Source of the DNA: Clostridium sp. CF012
GTDB taxonomy: Bacteria; Bacillota; Clostridia; Clostridiales; Clostridiaceae
Assembly: GCF_018861755.1 (NCBI RefSeq)
Contig: NZ_JAHLEF010000043.1
Span: 1-38,978 of the forward strand
Length of the DNA stretch: 38,978 nucleotides
Direction of reading: 5' to 3'
In this document: one piece after another, positions 1-8,938 of the stretch
How the letters are laid out: each line of letters begins with the position of its first letter
Numbering within the stretch: position 1 is the first letter of the stretch
Notes under the pieces: generated by a model
The model's database searches: none
Told to the model about the DNA's origin: nothing
The model's input: only the letters and a program-made list of their open reading frames with translations
Translations under genes and position numbers: made by a program

Positions 1-229
1 ACATACTCCATTCTTCGACGGATATAGACCACAATTTTACTTCAGAACAACTGATGTAACTGGATCAATCAAATTACCAGACGGAATGGAAATGGTAATG
101 CCAGGAGATCACATTGACATGAACGTTGAATTAATCACTCAAGTAGCAATGGATGAAGGATTAAGATTTGCTATAAGAGAAGGCGGAAGAACTGTAGGTT
201 CAGGCGTTGTTACTTCAATAGTTAAATAA
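1..229 (+). CDS. tuf: Elongation factor Tu, C-terminal fragment
   Basis: Reading from base 2 gives 75 codons beginning [20 protein letters not shown] and ending VTSIVK before TAA at 227-229. This is the conserved C-terminal beta-barrel (domain 3) of EF-Tu, the GTPase that delivers aminoacyl-tRNA to the ribosome. The 5' part lies outside the window. In Firmicutes tuf ends the str operon just before the S10 operon, which fits the next genes. A strong terminator follows, so the S10 operon is transcribed from its own promoter. Confidence 0.97.
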   Translation, partial: HTPFFDGYRPQFYFRTTDVTGSIKLPDGMEMVMPGDHIDMNVELITQVAMDEGLRFAIREGGRTVGSGVVTSIVK

Positions 230-270
230 TAATTTCAAACTATCTATAAACATCAATTGATAAAGAATCA

Positions 271-322
271 TAATAATAAAAGCTTTTATTATTAAGGAGA
301 AGAGGACGCTCTTCTCCTTTTA
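271..322 (+). terminator. Tandem hairpins and terminator after tuf
   Basis: Two hairpins stand in tandem. The first (271-294) is a perfect AT-rich palindrome centred on AGCT. The second has 11-bp arms (294-304 and 309-319), a GACG loop and a short T tract. Their position about 40 nt after the tuf stop fits a rho-independent terminator of the str operon. Confidence 0.85.
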
Positions 323-398
323 AATACCCTAAAATACATATAGAATTATAAGTAGAAATCACCAATGTAAAAATTATAAAATAATAGTGAAAAAATAC

Positions 399-427
399 TT
401 GTCAAAGCAATTAATATGTTGTATACT
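399..427 (+). promoter_or_regulatory. Sigma-A promoter of the S10-spc-alpha operon
   Basis: TTGTCA (399-404) and TATACT (422-427) are separated by 17 nt, each one mismatch from the housekeeping consensus. The start of transcription would fall near 434. This is the best promoter match found between tuf and rpoA, so it probably drives the whole ribosomal supercluster. Confidence 0.85.
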
Positions 428-433
428 TTAGAG

Positions 434-637
434 GTTGTATTGTGGTAACAGCGATGAGGTAAGAGGTTGCCGGACTTCCGGGTTATTCTTCACCGAGCAT
501 GTCCTGATCTTGAATCGGGCGACGGGGTTCCTGCGATTGTTCCATGCATTTATTGCATGCAACACCCGGAACAGTTTACAGAACATCCGCTGTTGCACGT
601 AAGAAGTAGAGCGTGCGATGAAAAGGAGGGAATATTA
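434..637 (+). promoter_or_regulatory. Candidate structured leader of the S10 operon
   Basis: The leader is about 200 nt and visibly richer in G and C than its surroundings. Helices I can pair by eye are 458-463 with 488-494 (one bulge) enclosing CCGG/CCGG (470-473, 478-481); 503-508 with 514-519; 538-543 with 568-573 enclosing 544-548/554-558; and GCACG/CGTGC (595-599, 612-616) just before the rpsJ Shine-Dalgarno at 624-630. Long S10 leaders in other bacteria carry autoregulation by a ribosomal protein (L4 in E. coli). A similar role here is inference. Confidence 0.6.
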
Positions 638-946
638 ATGATTAAACAAAAAATTAGAATCAGATTAAAGGCTTTTGATCACAACATATTAGATCAATCA
701 GCTGAGAAAATTGTTCAGACAGCTAAAAGTACAGGAGCTAAAGTAGCTGGTCCAGTACCACTACCTACAGAAAAAGATGTCATTACAGTATTAAGAGCTC
801 CACACAAATACAAAGATTCAAGAGAGCAATTTGAAATAAGAACTCATAAAAGACTAATAGACATAATTAGTCCATCACCTAAGACTGTTGATGCTCTAAT
901 GAGACTCGACTTACCAGCTGGTGTTGATATCGAAATAAAACTATAA
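638..946 (+). CDS. rpsJ: 30S ribosomal protein S10 (uS10)
   Basis: A 102-residue protein beginning [20 protein letters not shown], a classic S10 N-terminus, ending GVDIEIKL. S10 belongs to the 30S head near S3 and S14 and also serves as NusE in antitermination. The start is ATG 638 because AGGAGGG lies at 624-630 and the length matches the family (about 102-103). An upstream in-frame TTG at 467 would add 57 unrelated residues. It is the first gene of the operon, followed by an unusual 119-nt gap before rplC. Confidence 0.97.
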   Translation: MIKQKIRIRLKAFDHNILDQSAEKIVQTAKSTGAKVAGPVPLPTEKDVITVLRAPHKYKDSREQFEIRTHKRLIDIISPSPKTVDALMRLDLPAGVDIEIKL

Positions 947-967
947 GCGTACATACAAGTGCGATAA

Positions 968-1014
968 GCGTATAAGGGTAGTTAACTATACGCAAGTAAT
1001 AGATAACTATTACT
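968..1014 (+). promoter_or_regulatory. Two hairpins in the rpsJ-rplC spacer
   Basis: Within the 119-nt spacer, GCGTAT (968-973) pairs with ATACGC (988-993). AGTAATAG (995-1002) then pairs with CTATTACT (1007-1014) around an ATAA loop. No T tract follows, so these are not ordinary terminators. They could be RNA processing or translational control elements; the role is unknown. Confidence 0.45.
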
Positions 1015-1065
1015 AACTATTATGATCACTATTGTGGTCCGCTAATAAGTAGGAGGTGTATTTTC

Positions 1066-1695
1066 ATGAAAAAAGCAATAATGGGTAAAAAACTTGGTAT
1101 GACTCAAATATTTGATGAGAATAGAAGAGTTGTTCCAGTAACAGTTGTTGAAGCAGGTCCATGTGTTGTTATTCAAATCAAAACTATCGAAAATGATGGT
1201 TATAATGCAATTAAAGTTGGTTTTGGAGACATAAGAGAAAAATTAGTTAACAAACCAATGCAAGGACAATTTGCTAAAGCAGGAACATCTTTAAAAAGAT
1301 TCGTAAAAGAATTTAGAATGGAAGATACAAGTGCTTATGAAGTAGGTCAAGAATTTAAAGCAGATATATTTGCTGCTGGAGATAAAATTGACGTATCAGG
1401 AATTTCTAAAGGAAAAGGATTCCAAGGTGTAATTAAGAGATGGAATGCAAGCAGAGGACCAATGAGTCACGGTTCTAAGTTCCATAGAGCAGTTGGATCA
1501 ATGGGAGCATCTTCCGATCCATCAAAGACATTTAAAAACAAACATATGCCAGGACACATGGGTAATGTTAATACAACAGTAATAAACCTTGAAATAGTTA
1601 AAGTAATGCCTGAAAAGAACATTATATTAATTAAAGGTGGAATACCAGGTCCAAACAAAGGCACAGTTGTAATAAGAAATGCTGTTAAAGCGTAA
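1066..1695 (+). CDS. rplC: 50S ribosomal protein L3 (uL3)
   Basis: A 209-residue protein starting [20 protein letters not shown], the conserved L3 opening. It contains the basic loop [11 protein letters not shown]...[11 protein letters not shown] that reaches toward the peptidyl-transferase centre. L3 is one of the first proteins to bind 23S rRNA during 50S assembly. AGGAGGTG (1052-1059) precedes ATG 1066. Length is normal for bacteria. The next gene, rplD, begins 24 nt downstream. Confidence 0.98.
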   Translation: MKKAIMGKKLGMTQIFDENRRVVPVTVVEAGPCVVIQIKTIENDGYNAIKVGFGDIREKLVNKPMQGQFAKAGTSLKRFVKEFRMEDTSAYEVGQEFKADIFAAGDKIDVSGISKGKGFQGVIKRWNASRGPMSHGSKFHRAVGSMGASSDPSKTFKNKHMPGHMGNVNTTVINLEIVKVMPEKNIILIKGGIPGPNKGTVVIRNAVKA

Positions 1696-1719
1696 CTTTA
1701 AAAGAAAGGAGGATGCAGA

Positions 1720-2340
1720 ATGCTTACATTAGATATATTTAATAAACAAGCACAAAAAGTTGGAGATATAGAGTTAAATGAAAATATCTTCGGAGTTGAA
1801 GTCAACACATATGCTATGCACCAAGTTGTAGTAGCACAACTCGCAAACAAAAGACAAGGAACACAATCAGCTAAAACAAGAGCTGAAGTTCGAGGCGGTG
1901 GAATTAAGCCTTGGAGACAAAAGGGAACTGGTAGAGCAAGACAAGGTTCTATTAGAGCGCCACAATGGATACATGGTGGTATAGTATTTGCTCCAAAGCC
2001 AAGAGATTATCGTATGTCAGTACCTAAGTCAATGAGAAGAGTTGCTTTCAAATCAGCTTTATCAGCTAAGGTAGCAGAAAATGAAATGATAGTTATAGAT
2101 AGTTTAGAATTTGATTCACCAAAAACTAAAGCAATGATAGAGGTTTTAAGCGCTTTTGGAGCTAAAAAAACACTAATAGTTGTTGAAAAATCAAATGAAA
2201 ATGTCTATAAATCAACAAGAAACATACCTGGAGTGCAAGTATCCCCAGTAAATAACTTGAATGTTTATGACATATTAAAGTATGAAAAATTCATAATTAC
2301 AAAGGATGCTGTATCTAAAATTGAGGAGGTGTATATATAA
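1720..2340 (+). CDS. rplD: 50S ribosomal protein L4 (uL4)
   Basis: A 206-residue protein with the L4 hallmark loop: [20 protein letters not shown] at about residues 63-82, which lines the peptide exit tunnel. L4 is an early 23S-binding protein and, in E. coli, the autoregulator of the S10 operon; whether it does this here is unknown. A GAAAGGAGG site lies before ATG 1720. The TAA stop shares its last base with the ATG of rplW, giving tight translational coupling. Confidence 0.98.
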   Translation: MLTLDIFNKQAQKVGDIELNENIFGVEVNTYAMHQVVVAQLANKRQGTQSAKTRAEVRGGGIKPWRQKGTGRARQGSIRAPQWIHGGIVFAPKPRDYRMSVPKSMRRVAFKSALSAKVAENEMIVIDSLEFDSPKTKAMIEVLSAFGAKKTLIVVEKSNENVYKSTRNIPGVQVSPVNNLNVYDILKYEKFIITKDAVSKIEEVYI

Positions 2341-2633
2341 TGAAGTTAACTAGCCATGATATTATAAGAAAACCGATAATTACTGAAAAAAGTATGGCTG
2401 TAATGGCTGATAAAAAATACACCTTCGTAGTTGACATTCATGCCAATAAAACTCAAGTTAAAAAAGCAGTAGAAGAAGTATTTGGAGTCAAAGTTGAAAA
2501 CGTAAGAACTCTTAGAAACATGGGTAAAACTAAGAGAGTTGGAGTTCACGTTGGAAAAAGAGCTGACTTTAAAAAAGCTATTGTTACTTTAACAACAGAA
2601 AGCAAGACAATTGAGTTTTTTGATGGAATGTAA
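2340..2633 (+). CDS. rplW: 50S ribosomal protein L23 (uL23)
   Basis: A 97-residue protein with the L23 signatures [12 protein letters not shown] at the N-terminus and [16 protein letters not shown] in the middle. L23 sits at the tunnel exit and is the docking site for trigger factor and SRP. ATG 2340 overlaps the rplD stop by one base, and the ribosome binding site (GAGGAGGTG) lies inside the rplD 3' end. Length is typical. Confidence 0.97.
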   Translation: MKLTSHDIIRKPIITEKSMAVMADKKYTFVVDIHANKTQVKKAVEEVFGVKVENVRTLRNMGKTKRVGVHVGKRADFKKAIVTLTTESKTIEFFDGM

Positions 2634-2689
2634 TTATTAAGCAGGTATTGGCAGAGGCCAGATAAGCGAAGAAAAAGGAGGGAAATCAA

Positions 2690-3523
2690 ATGGCGATTAA
2701 GAAATTTAGACCAACCACACCTTCAAGAAGAAATATGACTATGTCTGATTTTGCAGAAATAACTACAGATAAGCCACTAAAATCACTTCTTGTAAGCACA
2801 AAAAGGTCAGGTGGTAGAAATAACCAAGGTAAGATAACTGTTCGTCACCGTGGTGGTGGAGCAAAACAAGCATACAGACTAATAGATTTCAAAAGAACTA
2901 AAGATGGTATTCCAGCAAAAGTTTCTACAATTGAGTATGATCCAAATAGATCTGCTTACATAGCTCTTGTTGTATATGCTGATGGTGAAAAAAGATACAT
3001 AATTGCTCCAGTAGGATTAAAAGTTGGAGATGTAATTGTATCAGGTGCTGATGCTGATATAAAAGTTGGGAATACACTTCCAATAAGTAATATACCATTA
3101 GGATCTACAATTCATAATATAGAACTACAGGTTGGAAAAGGTGCTCAGCTTGTAAGATCTGCAGGTTCTTCTGCACAGCTTATGGCTAAAGAAGGAGAAT
3201 ATGCTACAGTAAAACTTCCAAGTGGAGAAGTAAGATATATTAGATTAAACTGTAGAGCTACTATAGGAACAGTTTCTAATGTAACTCATGATATTGTTAA
3301 CATAGGTAAAGCAGGAAGAAAAAGACATCTAGGTTTCAGACCTACAGTCAGAGGATCAGTAATGAATCCTAACGATCATCCACATGGTGGTGGAGAAGGT
3401 AAATCACCAGTAGGTCACGCTAGTCCGATGACTCCTTGGGGTAAACCGGCACTGGGATATAAAACTAGAAAAACTAAAAAATACTCTGACAAGTTTATTG
3501 TTAAGGGAAAAAATAAGAAATAG
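2690..3523 (+). CDS. rplB: 50S ribosomal protein L2 (uL2)
   Basis: A 277-residue protein with the L2 landmarks [19 protein letters not shown] near the N-terminus and the invariant segment [20 protein letters not shown] near the C-terminus. The latter contains the conserved histidine (HPHGG) linked to peptidyl-transferase function. L2 helps join the subunits. The [20 protein letters not shown] tail is typically basic. It sits 56 nt after rplW with a good AGGAGGG site. Confidence 0.98.
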   Translation: MAIKKFRPTTPSRRNMTMSDFAEITTDKPLKSLLVSTKRSGGRNNQGKITVRHRGGGAKQAYRLIDFKRTKDGIPAKVSTIEYDPNRSAYIALVVYADGEKRYIIAPVGLKVGDVIVSGADADIKVGNTLPISNIPLGSTIHNIELQVGKGAQLVRSAGSSAQLMAKEGEYATVKLPSGEVRYIRLNCRATIGTVSNVTHDIVNIGKAGRKRHLGFRPTVRGSVMNPNDHPHGGGEGKSPVGHASPMTPWGKPALGYKTRKTKKYSDKFIVKGKNKK

Positions 3524-3586
3524 TTTGGGGAGAATTTTATTTCTCTTCGAATCTATGGTTAAGTTTTATGAAGGGAGGCCACAAAG

Positions 3587-3868
3587 GTGAGTAGATCAGT
3601 TAAAAAAGGACCATTTATACAAGAAATTTTGCTTAGCAGAATAAACGAAATGAACAAGACTGGCGAGAAAAAGGTAATTAAGACTTGGTCAAGAGCTTCT
3701 ACTATTTTTCCACAAATGATAGGTCATACTATCGCTGTACATGATGGAAGAAAGCATGTACCAGTTTATGTTTTAGAAGATATGGTAGGACATAAATTAG
3801 GAGAATTCGCTCTAACTAGAACGTTCAAAGGACACATTGATAAGGAAAAAACAAGCAGAGTAAGATAG
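3587..3868 (+). CDS. rpsS: 30S ribosomal protein S19 (uS19)
   Basis: A 93-residue protein starting (V/M)[18 protein letters not shown], with the S19 core [34 protein letters not shown]19 forms a complex with S13 in the 30S head next to the A-site tRNA. The start codon is GTG 3587 after GGGAGG. The 63-nt spacer after rplB contains a weak AT-rich hairpin without a T tract. Confidence 0.97.
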   Translation: MSRSVKKGPFIQEILLSRINEMNKTGEKKVIKTWSRASTIFPQMIGHTIAVHDGRKHVPVYVLEDMVGHKLGEFALTRTFKGHIDKEKTSRVR

Positions 3869-3890
3869 TGTCGGAAGGAGGAAACAATCA

Positions 3891-4226
3891 ATGGAGGCTA
3901 AAGCTATAGCTAAATATGTGAGAACATCCTCAATGAAAATCGGGATTGTTCTTGATTTAATAAGAGGTAAAAATGTAAATGAAGCTTTTGCTATATTACA
4001 ATACACTTCCAAAAATGCAGCTGAAGTAGTAACTAAAGTACTTAAATCAGCTGTAGCAAATGCAGAAAATAATTTAAACTTAGATGTTAGTAGATTATAT
4101 GTTAATAATGCCTATGCATGTCAAGGTCCAACACTTAAGAGATTTAGACCGCGTGCACAAGGAAGAGCTTATAGAATAAGAAAAAGATCTAGCCATGTAA
4201 CTATAACAGTTACAGAAAGATTATAA
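3891..4226 (+). CDS. rplV: 50S ribosomal protein L22 (uL22)
   Basis: A 111-residue protein beginning [20 protein letters not shown]. The C-terminal part contains the L22 beta-hairpin [20 protein letters not shown], which lines the exit tunnel and is a site of macrolide resistance changes in other bacteria. The start is ATG 3891 after GGAGGAAAC. Length is standard (about 110). Confidence 0.97.
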   Translation: MEAKAIAKYVRTSSMKIGIVLDLIRGKNVNEAFAILQYTSKNAAEVVTKVLKSAVANAENNLNLDVSRLYVNNAYACQGPTLKRFRPRAQGRAYRIRKRSSHVTITVTERL

Positions 4227-4242
4227 GAAGGAGGGATATAAC

Positions 4243-4908
4243 TTGGGACAAAAAGTAAATCCACACGGCTTTAGAGTTGGTGTAATAAAAGATTGGAATT
4301 CTAAATGGTACGCAGATAAAAAGAATTTTGCAGATAATCTTGTAGAAGATTTTAAGATTAGAGAATTCTTGAAAAGCAAACTCTATACAGCTGGAATTTC
4401 TAAAATCGAAATCGAAAGAGCTGCTAAAAGAGTTAAGATAAATATACACACTGCTAAACCAGGAATGGTTATTGGTAGAGGTGGTTCTGGAATTGAAGTT
4501 ATAAAGCAAGACATGAAAAAAATTGTAACAGATAAAAATGTTTTAATTAACATAGTAGAAGTAAAACAAGCAGAAAACAATGCTCAATTAATGGCAGAAA
4601 GTGTTGCTTCTCAATTAGAAAAGAGAATTTCTTTTAGAAGGGCAATGAAACAAACAATCCAAAGAGCTATGAGAACTGGCGTAAAGGGAGTTAAAACTGC
4701 ATGTGCAGGAAGACTTGGTGGAGCTGAAATAGCTAGAACAGAGCACTATCATGAAGGTACAATTCCATGCCAAACATTGAGAGCTGATATAGATTACGGA
4801 TTTGCAGAAGCAAATACTGTATATGGAAAAATCGGAGTAAAAGTTTGGGTGTATAGAGGTGAGGTTCTTCCTACAAAGAAAATCGTTAAGGAAGAAGTAA
4901 ACGCGTAG
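4243..4908 (+). CDS. rpsC: 30S ribosomal protein S3 (uS3)
   Basis: A 221-residue protein starting [20 protein letters not shown]. It has a KH domain with the GRGGSG loop ([16 protein letters not shown]) and the S3 C-terminal motif [21 protein letters not shown]3 lies at the mRNA entry channel and contributes to mRNA unwinding. The start codon is TTG 4243, supported by GGAGGG upstream and by the conserved N-terminus. Confidence 0.97.
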   Translation: MGQKVNPHGFRVGVIKDWNSKWYADKKNFADNLVEDFKIREFLKSKLYTAGISKIEIERAAKRVKINIHTAKPGMVIGRGGSGIEVIKQDMKKIVTDKNVLINIVEVKQAENNAQLMAESVASQLEKRISFRRAMKQTIQRAMRTGVKGVKTACAGRLGGAEIARTEHYHEGTIPCQTLRADIDYGFAEANTVYGKIGVKVWVYRGEVLPTKKIVKEEVNA

Positions 4909-4933
4909 AAGTGTAAGGAAGGAGGAATAAAAC

Positions 4934-5377
4934 ATGTTAATGCCTAAGAGAACTAAACATCGTAAGGTTCATCGCGGTAAAATGCGAGGAAAGGCTACAA
5001 GAGGAAACTTTATTGCATACGGTGATTATGCATTGCAAGCTACAGAATGTGGTTGGGTTAAAAGTAACCAAATAGAATCTGCCAGAGTTGCTATCAATAG
5101 ATATGTAAAAAGAGGAGGTCAGGTTTGGATTAAAATCTTCCCTGACAAGCCAGTAACTGAAAAACCAGCTGAAACTCGTATGGGTTCCGGTAAAGGATCA
5201 GTAGAATATTGGGTAGCAGTTGTTAAGCCAGGCAGAGTATTATTTGAAATTGCAGGAGTAACAGAAGAAGCAGCTAGAGAAGCGATGAGACTTGCTTCAC
5301 ACAAACTTCCAATTAAAACTAAGTTTGTATCTAGAAAAGATTTTGAGGAAATGGGTGGTGAACTCAATGAAGGCTAA
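4934..5377 (+). CDS. rplP: 50S ribosomal protein L16 (uL16)
   Basis: A 147-residue protein beginning [19 protein letters not shown], the conserved L16 opening. It contains [42 protein letters not shown], the region close to the A-site and peptidyl-transferase centre. The start is ATG 4934 after AAGGAGGAA. Its last 11 nt overlap the start of rpmC, so the two are probably translationally coupled. Confidence 0.97.
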   Translation: MLMPKRTKHRKVHRGKMRGKATRGNFIAYGDYALQATECGWVKSNQIESARVAINRYVKRGGQVWIKIFPDKPVTEKPAETRMGSGKGSVEYWVAVVKPGRVLFEIAGVTEEAAREAMRLASHKLPIKTKFVSRKDFEEMGGELNEG

Positions 5378-5579
5378 TGAATTAAATGAATTAAGACAAA
5401 GTAATCCTCAAGATTTGCAAGTAAAAATGTCTGATTTAAAGGCAGAATTGTTTAACCTTAGATTTCAGTTAGCTACTGGCCAACTAGAAAATCCTATGAG
5501 AATCAAACAGGTTAAAAAATCTATAGCCCAAATTAAGACCATCCTTAGACAGGAAGAAATAAGGTCTTTAGAACAGTAA
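5367..5579 (+). CDS. rpmC: 50S ribosomal protein L29 (uL29)
   Basis: A 70-residue two-helix protein, [20 protein letters not shown] onward, with the typical [20 protein letters not shown] core. L29 sits near the tunnel exit beside L23. A longer open frame begins inside rplP, but ATG 5367 gives the family length and N-terminus. The binding site is a purine stretch in the rplP 3' end (GAGGAAATGGGTGG). Confidence 0.95.
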   Translation: MKANELNELRQSNPQDLQVKMSDLKAELFNLRFQLATGQLENPMRIKQVKKSIAQIKTILRQEEIRSLEQ

Positions 5580-5600
5580 AACTGAAAGGAGGTTGCTCTT

Positions 5601-5855
5601 GTGGAAAGAAATAACAGAAAAACAAGAATCGGTAGAGTAGTTTCTGATAAAATGGATAAGACAATAGTTGTTGCAATTGAAACAAAAGTTCGTCATCCAT
5701 TATACGGAAAAATAATTAACAAAACAACAAAATTTAAAGCTCATGATGAAAATAATGAAGCTCAAATTAACGATAAAGTTTCAATTATGGAAACTAGACC
5801 ATTATCCAAGGATAAAAGATGGAGAATTACTGGGATAGTTGAAAAAGCTAAATAG
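5601..5855 (+). CDS. rpsQ: 30S ribosomal protein S17 (uS17)
   Basis: An 84-residue OB-fold protein, [20 protein letters not shown] onward, with the conserved [18 protein letters not shown] and [21 protein letters not shown] segments. S17 is a primary 16S rRNA binder needed early in 30S assembly. It starts with GTG 5601 after AAAGGAGG; the 84-residue length is normal. Confidence 0.97.
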   Translation: MERNNRKTRIGRVVSDKMDKTIVVAIETKVRHPLYGKIINKTTKFKAHDENNEAQINDKVSIMETRPLSKDKRWRITGIVEKAK

Positions 5856-5891
5856 TATTTCAGTTTAAGAACTGAAAGGAGGGTATTTGAT

Positions 5892-6260
5892 ATGATACAA
5901 CAGCAAACTAGATTGAAAGTTGCAGATAATTCTGGTGCAAAGGAAATAATGTGTATTAGAGTATTAGGTGGTTCCAAAAGAAAATGGGGAAACATCAGTG
6001 ACACAATAGTTGCCAGCGTAAAAAGTGCAACACCAGGTGGAGTTGTTAAAAAAGGTGAAGTAGTTAAGGCAGTTATAGTTAGATCAGCAAAAGGTGTAAG
6101 AAGAGCAGACGGAACATACGTTAAATTTGATGATAATGCAGCTGTTATTATAAAAGATGACAAGACTCCAAAAGGTACTCGTATATTCGGACCTGTTGCA
6201 AGAGAGTTAAGAGATAAGGACTTCAGTAAGATCTTATCACTAGCGCCTGAAGTTCTATAA
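5892..6260 (+). CDS. rplN: 50S ribosomal protein L14 (uL14)
   Basis: A 122-residue protein beginning [20 protein letters not shown], with the L14 signature [20 protein letters not shown] and the C-terminal [27 protein letters not shown]14 contacts L19 and the small subunit in an intersubunit bridge and is a docking point for RsfS-type silencing factors. Strong AAAGGAGGG site; length is exactly typical. Confidence 0.98.
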   Translation: MIQQQTRLKVADNSGAKEIMCIRVLGGSKRKWGNISDTIVASVKSATPGGVVKKGEVVKAVIVRSAKGVRRADGTYVKFDDNAAVIIKDDKTPKGTRIFGPVARELRDKDFSKILSLAPEVL

Positions 6261-6277
6261 GATAGGAGGTGTCTAAT

Positions 6278-6601
6278 ATGGCAGTTAAAAAAATGCACGT
6301 AAGAAAAAAGGATTCAGTAATGGTTATTTCAGGTAAAGACAAAGGCAAAATAAGCGAAGTCTTAGCTGTATATCCTAAAACTGGAAAAGTTTTAGTGAAA
6401 GATGTTAGTGTAGTTACAAAACATCAAAAGCCTAGCAAACAAAACATGCAAGGTGGAATAGTTCACAGAGAAGCGGCTATAAATTCTTCTAAAGTTATGC
6501 TATATTGCACAAAATGCAAAAATGTAACAAGAATAAATAGCAAAATTCTAGATGATGGAACTAAGGTTAGAGTTTGCAAGAAGTGTGGAGAAACATTTTA
6601 A
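6278..6601 (+). CDS. rplX: 50S ribosomal protein L24, zinc-ribbon type
   Basis: A 107-residue protein, MAVKKMHVRKKDSVMVISGK onward, with an N-terminal KOW motif (ISGKDKGKISEVLAVYPKTGKVLV). The start is ATG 6278, because the in-frame GTG at 6269 overlaps the AGGAGGT site itself. The C-terminal part carries four cysteines as C77-x2-C80 and C100-x2-C103, a probable zinc ribbon absent from many L24 proteins but known in clostridial ones. L24 initiates 50S assembly. Confidence 0.96.
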   Translation: MAVKKMHVRKKDSVMVISGKDKGKISEVLAVYPKTGKVLVKDVSVVTKHQKPSKQNMQGGIVHREAAINSSKVMLYCTKCKNVTRINSKILDDGTKVRVCKKCGETF

Positions 6602-6623
6602 TTTCTGAAAGGAGGTTTAACAT

Positions 6624-7166
6624 ATGAGTTCAAGGCTACAAGAAAAATACGAAAACGAAGTAGTTCAAGCTTTAATGGAAAAATTCGGGTATAAAAACGT
6701 AATGGAAGTACCAAAACTTGAAAAGATAGTTTTAAATATGGGAGTCGGAGAAGCAAAAGATAATTCTAAAGTTTTAGATGCAGCTGTTAGTGATATGCAA
6801 CTTATAGCAGGTCAAAAGCCAGTTATAACAAGAGCAAAGAAATCAATAGCTAATTTTAAACTAAGAGAAAACATGCCAATTGGCTGTAAGGTTACATTAA
6901 GAAAAACTCAAATGTTCGAATTTGCTGACAAATTAATGAACGTTGCATTACCTAGAGTTAGAGATTTTAGAGGAGCTTCTTCTAAAGCATTTGACGGAAG
7001 AGGTAATTATGCTATAGGTGTTAAAGAACAACTTATATTCCCTGAAATAGACTATGATAAAATTGATAAGATAAGAGGAATGGATATAATATTCGTTACT
7101 ACTGCAAAGACAGACGAGGAAGCAAGAGAGCTATTAAGATTCCTTGGAATGCCATTTGCTCAATAA
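6624..7166 (+). CDS. rplE: 50S ribosomal protein L5 (uL5)
   Basis: A 180-residue protein with the L5 signature [17 protein letters not shown] and the later stretch [20 protein letters not shown]. The conserved [17 protein letters not shown] segment near the C-terminus is also present. L5 binds 5S rRNA with L18 and contacts P-site tRNA and S13. ATG 6624 follows AAAGGAGG; normal length. Confidence 0.98.
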   Translation: MSSRLQEKYENEVVQALMEKFGYKNVMEVPKLEKIVLNMGVGEAKDNSKVLDAAVSDMQLIAGQKPVITRAKKSIANFKLRENMPIGCKVTLRKTQMFEFADKLMNVALPRVRDFRGASSKAFDGRGNYAIGVKEQLIFPEIDYDKIDKIRGMDIIFVTTAKTDEEARELLRFLGMPFAQ

Positions 7167-7181
7167 TAAGGAGGGAAACAT

Positions 7182-7367
7182 ATGGCACGTAAGGCATTAA
7201 TAGAAAAGTGGAAAAAAGAACCTAAATTTTCAACTAGAGCTTATACAAGATGTAGACTTTGTGGGAGACCGCATTCTGTATTACAAAAATTTGGTATATG
7301 CCGTATCTGTTTTAGAGAACTTGCACACAAGGGAGAAATTCCTGGTTGCAGAAAAGCAAGTTGGTAA
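7182..7367 (+). CDS. rpsZ: 30S ribosomal protein S14, zinc-binding type Z
   Basis: A 61-residue short S14. Cysteines C24-x2-C27 (CRLCG) and C40-x2-C43 (CRICF) form the zinc site of the C+ form. This is the zinc-dependent paralogue common in Firmicutes; a longer zinc-free rpsN, if present, lies elsewhere. S14 is a late-assembling protein of the 30S head. AAGGAGGG precedes ATG 7182. Confidence 0.98.
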   Translation: MARKALIEKWKKEPKFSTRAYTRCRLCGRPHSVLQKFGICRICFRELAHKGEIPGCRKASW

Positions 7368-7399
7368 TTAGAACATTCTAATGAAAGGAGGCACGAAAA

Positions 7400-7798
7400 A
7401 TGGTTATGACTGACCCAATCGCAGATTTGCTAACACGTATAAGAAACGCAAATGTTGTAAGACATGAAATAGTAGAAGTACCTTCATCAACTATAAAGAA
7501 GGAAATTGCAAATATAATGCTTCAAGAAGGATATCTTAAAAACATTGAAGAATATAATGATGGCGTTGTTCCAATGATGAGACTTGCAATGAAATATGGT
7601 CAAAACAAGGAAAGAGTTATCACTGGTCTTAAGAGAATATCTAAGCCAGGACTTAGAGTATATTCTAAAAATGAGGATATTCCAAAAGTATTGAACGGAC
7701 TCGGAGTGGCTATAATATCTACTTCAAAAGGTTTAGTAGCAGATAAAGATGCTAGAAAATTAGGACTAGGCGGAGAAGTTATTTGTTACATTTGGTAA
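7400..7798 (+). CDS. rpsH: 30S ribosomal protein S8 (uS8)
   Basis: A 132-residue protein beginning [20 protein letters not shown] and ending [13 protein letters not shown], both diagnostic of S8. S8 binds the central domain of 16S rRNA and in E. coli is the autoregulator of the spc operon. ATG 7400 follows AAAGGAGG. A 200-nt gap, the longest in the operon, separates it from rplF. Confidence 0.98.
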   Translation: MVMTDPIADLLTRIRNANVVRHEIVEVPSSTIKKEIANIMLQEGYLKNIEEYNDGVVPMMRLAMKYGQNKERVITGLKRISKPGLRVYSKNEDIPKVLNGLGVAIISTSKGLVADKDARKLGLGGEVICYIW

Positions 7799-7998
7799 TA
7801 GAATAATTCTACGACATAACGAAATTGATTTGTTATGTACATAGTAATGATATATAATTTAGCGAAAACCAAAAAAAAGTTGTGCTCAATGTAAATTTGA
7901 GAATAAACAATTGTAAATTGGTTAGTACTTAAAAAGAATATAAAGGCATAGCAATTAATAATTGTTAAGTGTCTAAAAACAATACAGGAGGTGTAAGT
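7799..7998 (+). other. Long rpsH-rplF spacer with hairpin
   Basis: This 200-nt AT-rich gap breaks an otherwise compact operon. It holds a 7-bp stem ACATAAC/GTTATGT (7814-7820 and 7832-7838). I see no coding frame with a ribosome binding site, no convincing promoter, and no T tract after the hairpin. It ends with AGGAGGTG at 7986-7993 for rplF. Purpose unknown. Confidence 0.6.
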
Positions 7999-8538
7999 AT
8001 GTCAAGAATCGGAAGACTTCCAGTAGCTATACCAAGTGGAGTAACTGTTACAGTTTCAGCAACTAATGTTGTAAATGTAAAAGGACCAAAAGGTGAGTTA
8101 ACTCAAAACATGAGTACTAAAATGAATATAGCTATAGAAGACAATACTTTGGTAGTTACAAGACCAAGCGATGTAAAAGAGCATAGAGCTCTTCATGGAC
8201 TTACAAGATCATTAATTAATAATATGGTTATTGGAGTTACAGAAGGATACCAGAAAACACTTGAATTAGTTGGTGTTGGTTACAGAGCTCAATTAAAAGG
8301 AGCTAAAATAACATTAAATCTTGGATATTCACATCCAGTTGAAATAGATGCAGTTGCAGGAATCCAATTTGAAATACCTGATCCTAACAAAATAATAGTA
8401 AAAGGTATCGATAAGCAATTAGTTGGAGCTGTTTCAGCAGAGATAAGAACTTGGAGAAAACCAGAACCTTACAAAGGCAAAGGAATTAGATATTCTGATG
8501 AAGTTGTTAGACGTAAGGAAGGTAAAACAGGTAAATAA
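7999..8538 (+). CDS. rplF: 50S ribosomal protein L6 (uL6)
   Basis: A 179-residue protein starting [20 protein letters not shown] and ending in the L6 signature [27 protein letters not shown]6 has two similar domains and sits near the GTPase-associated centre. The start is ATG 7999 after AGGAGGTG; an in-frame GTG at 7969 would place the ribosome binding site inside the gene. Length is normal. Confidence 0.97.
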   Translation: MSRIGRLPVAIPSGVTVTVSATNVVNVKGPKGELTQNMSTKMNIAIEDNTLVVTRPSDVKEHRALHGLTRSLINNMVIGVTEGYQKTLELVGVGYRAQLKGAKITLNLGYSHPVEIDAVAGIQFEIPDPNKIIVKGIDKQLVGAVSAEIRTWRKPEPYKGKGIRYSDEVVRRKEGKTGK

Positions 8539-8558
8539 AGTAGGAAGGAGTGAATGAT

Positions 8559-8921
8559 TTGTTCAAGAAAGAAGATAGACAAAAGTCAAGAGTTAAGCGT
8601 CATCTTAGAGTTCGTAAAAAGATTTCTGGTACAGCACAAAGACCAAGACTCGCTGTATATAGAAGTGAAAAGAACATATATGCTCAAGTAATAGATGATG
8701 TTGCACAAATCACATTAGTTTCTGCTTCAAGTGTAGATAAAGCTTTCGAGCTTAAAATAGGAAGCAATAAAGAAGCAGCAAAACTAGTTGGAAAAATGAT
8801 TGCTGAAAGAGCACTTGAAAAAGGAATAGAAGAAGTAGTATTCGACAGAGGTGGATATGTATACCACGGTAGAGTACAAAACCTAGCTGAAGGCGCAAGA
8901 GAAGCTGGACTTAAATTCTAA
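8559..8921 (+). CDS. rplR: 50S ribosomal protein L18 (uL18)
   Basis: A 120-residue protein [20 protein letters not shown] onward, with [28 protein letters not shown] and the C-terminal [27 protein letters not shown]18 carries 5S rRNA into the 50S subunit. I choose TTG 8559, because the in-frame GTG at 8550 overlaps the AAGGAG site (8545-8550), and TTG gives the family N-terminus and length. Confidence 0.95.
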   Translation: MFKKEDRQKSRVKRHLRVRKKISGTAQRPRLAVYRSEKNIYAQVIDDVAQITLVSASSVDKAFELKIGSNKEAAKLVGKMIAERALEKGIEEVVFDRGGYVYHGRVQNLAEGAREAGLKF

Positions 8922-8938
8922 GAAAAGGAGGGAAACAC

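Larger units (their letters stand above)
230..637 (+). other. tuf-rpsJ intergenic region
   Basis: This 408-nt stretch without a complete gene holds, in order, the tuf terminator (271-322), an AT-rich spacer, the S10 operon promoter (399-427) and a leader of about 200 nt before rpsJ. A stop-free frame from TTG 467 runs into rpsJ, but it has no ribosome binding site and is better explained by an RNA leader. Confidence 0.85.

Noticed and set aside
467-637. Open frame in phase with rpsJ, adding 57 residues at the N-terminus
   Set aside because: It has no ribosome binding site, the added peptide resembles no S10 protein, and the DNA forms RNA hairpins. The real start is ATG 638 with a strong Shine-Dalgarno.
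5762-6298. Minus-strand open frame opposite rpsQ-rplN (178 codons)
   Set aside because: It covers two certain ribosomal protein genes and has no coding features of its own.
7911-7943. Possible internal promoter before rplF (TTGTAA or TTGGTT with TATAAA)
   Set aside because: Spacings are 15 or about 20 nt and both elements are poor, which is expected by chance in this AT-rich gap.
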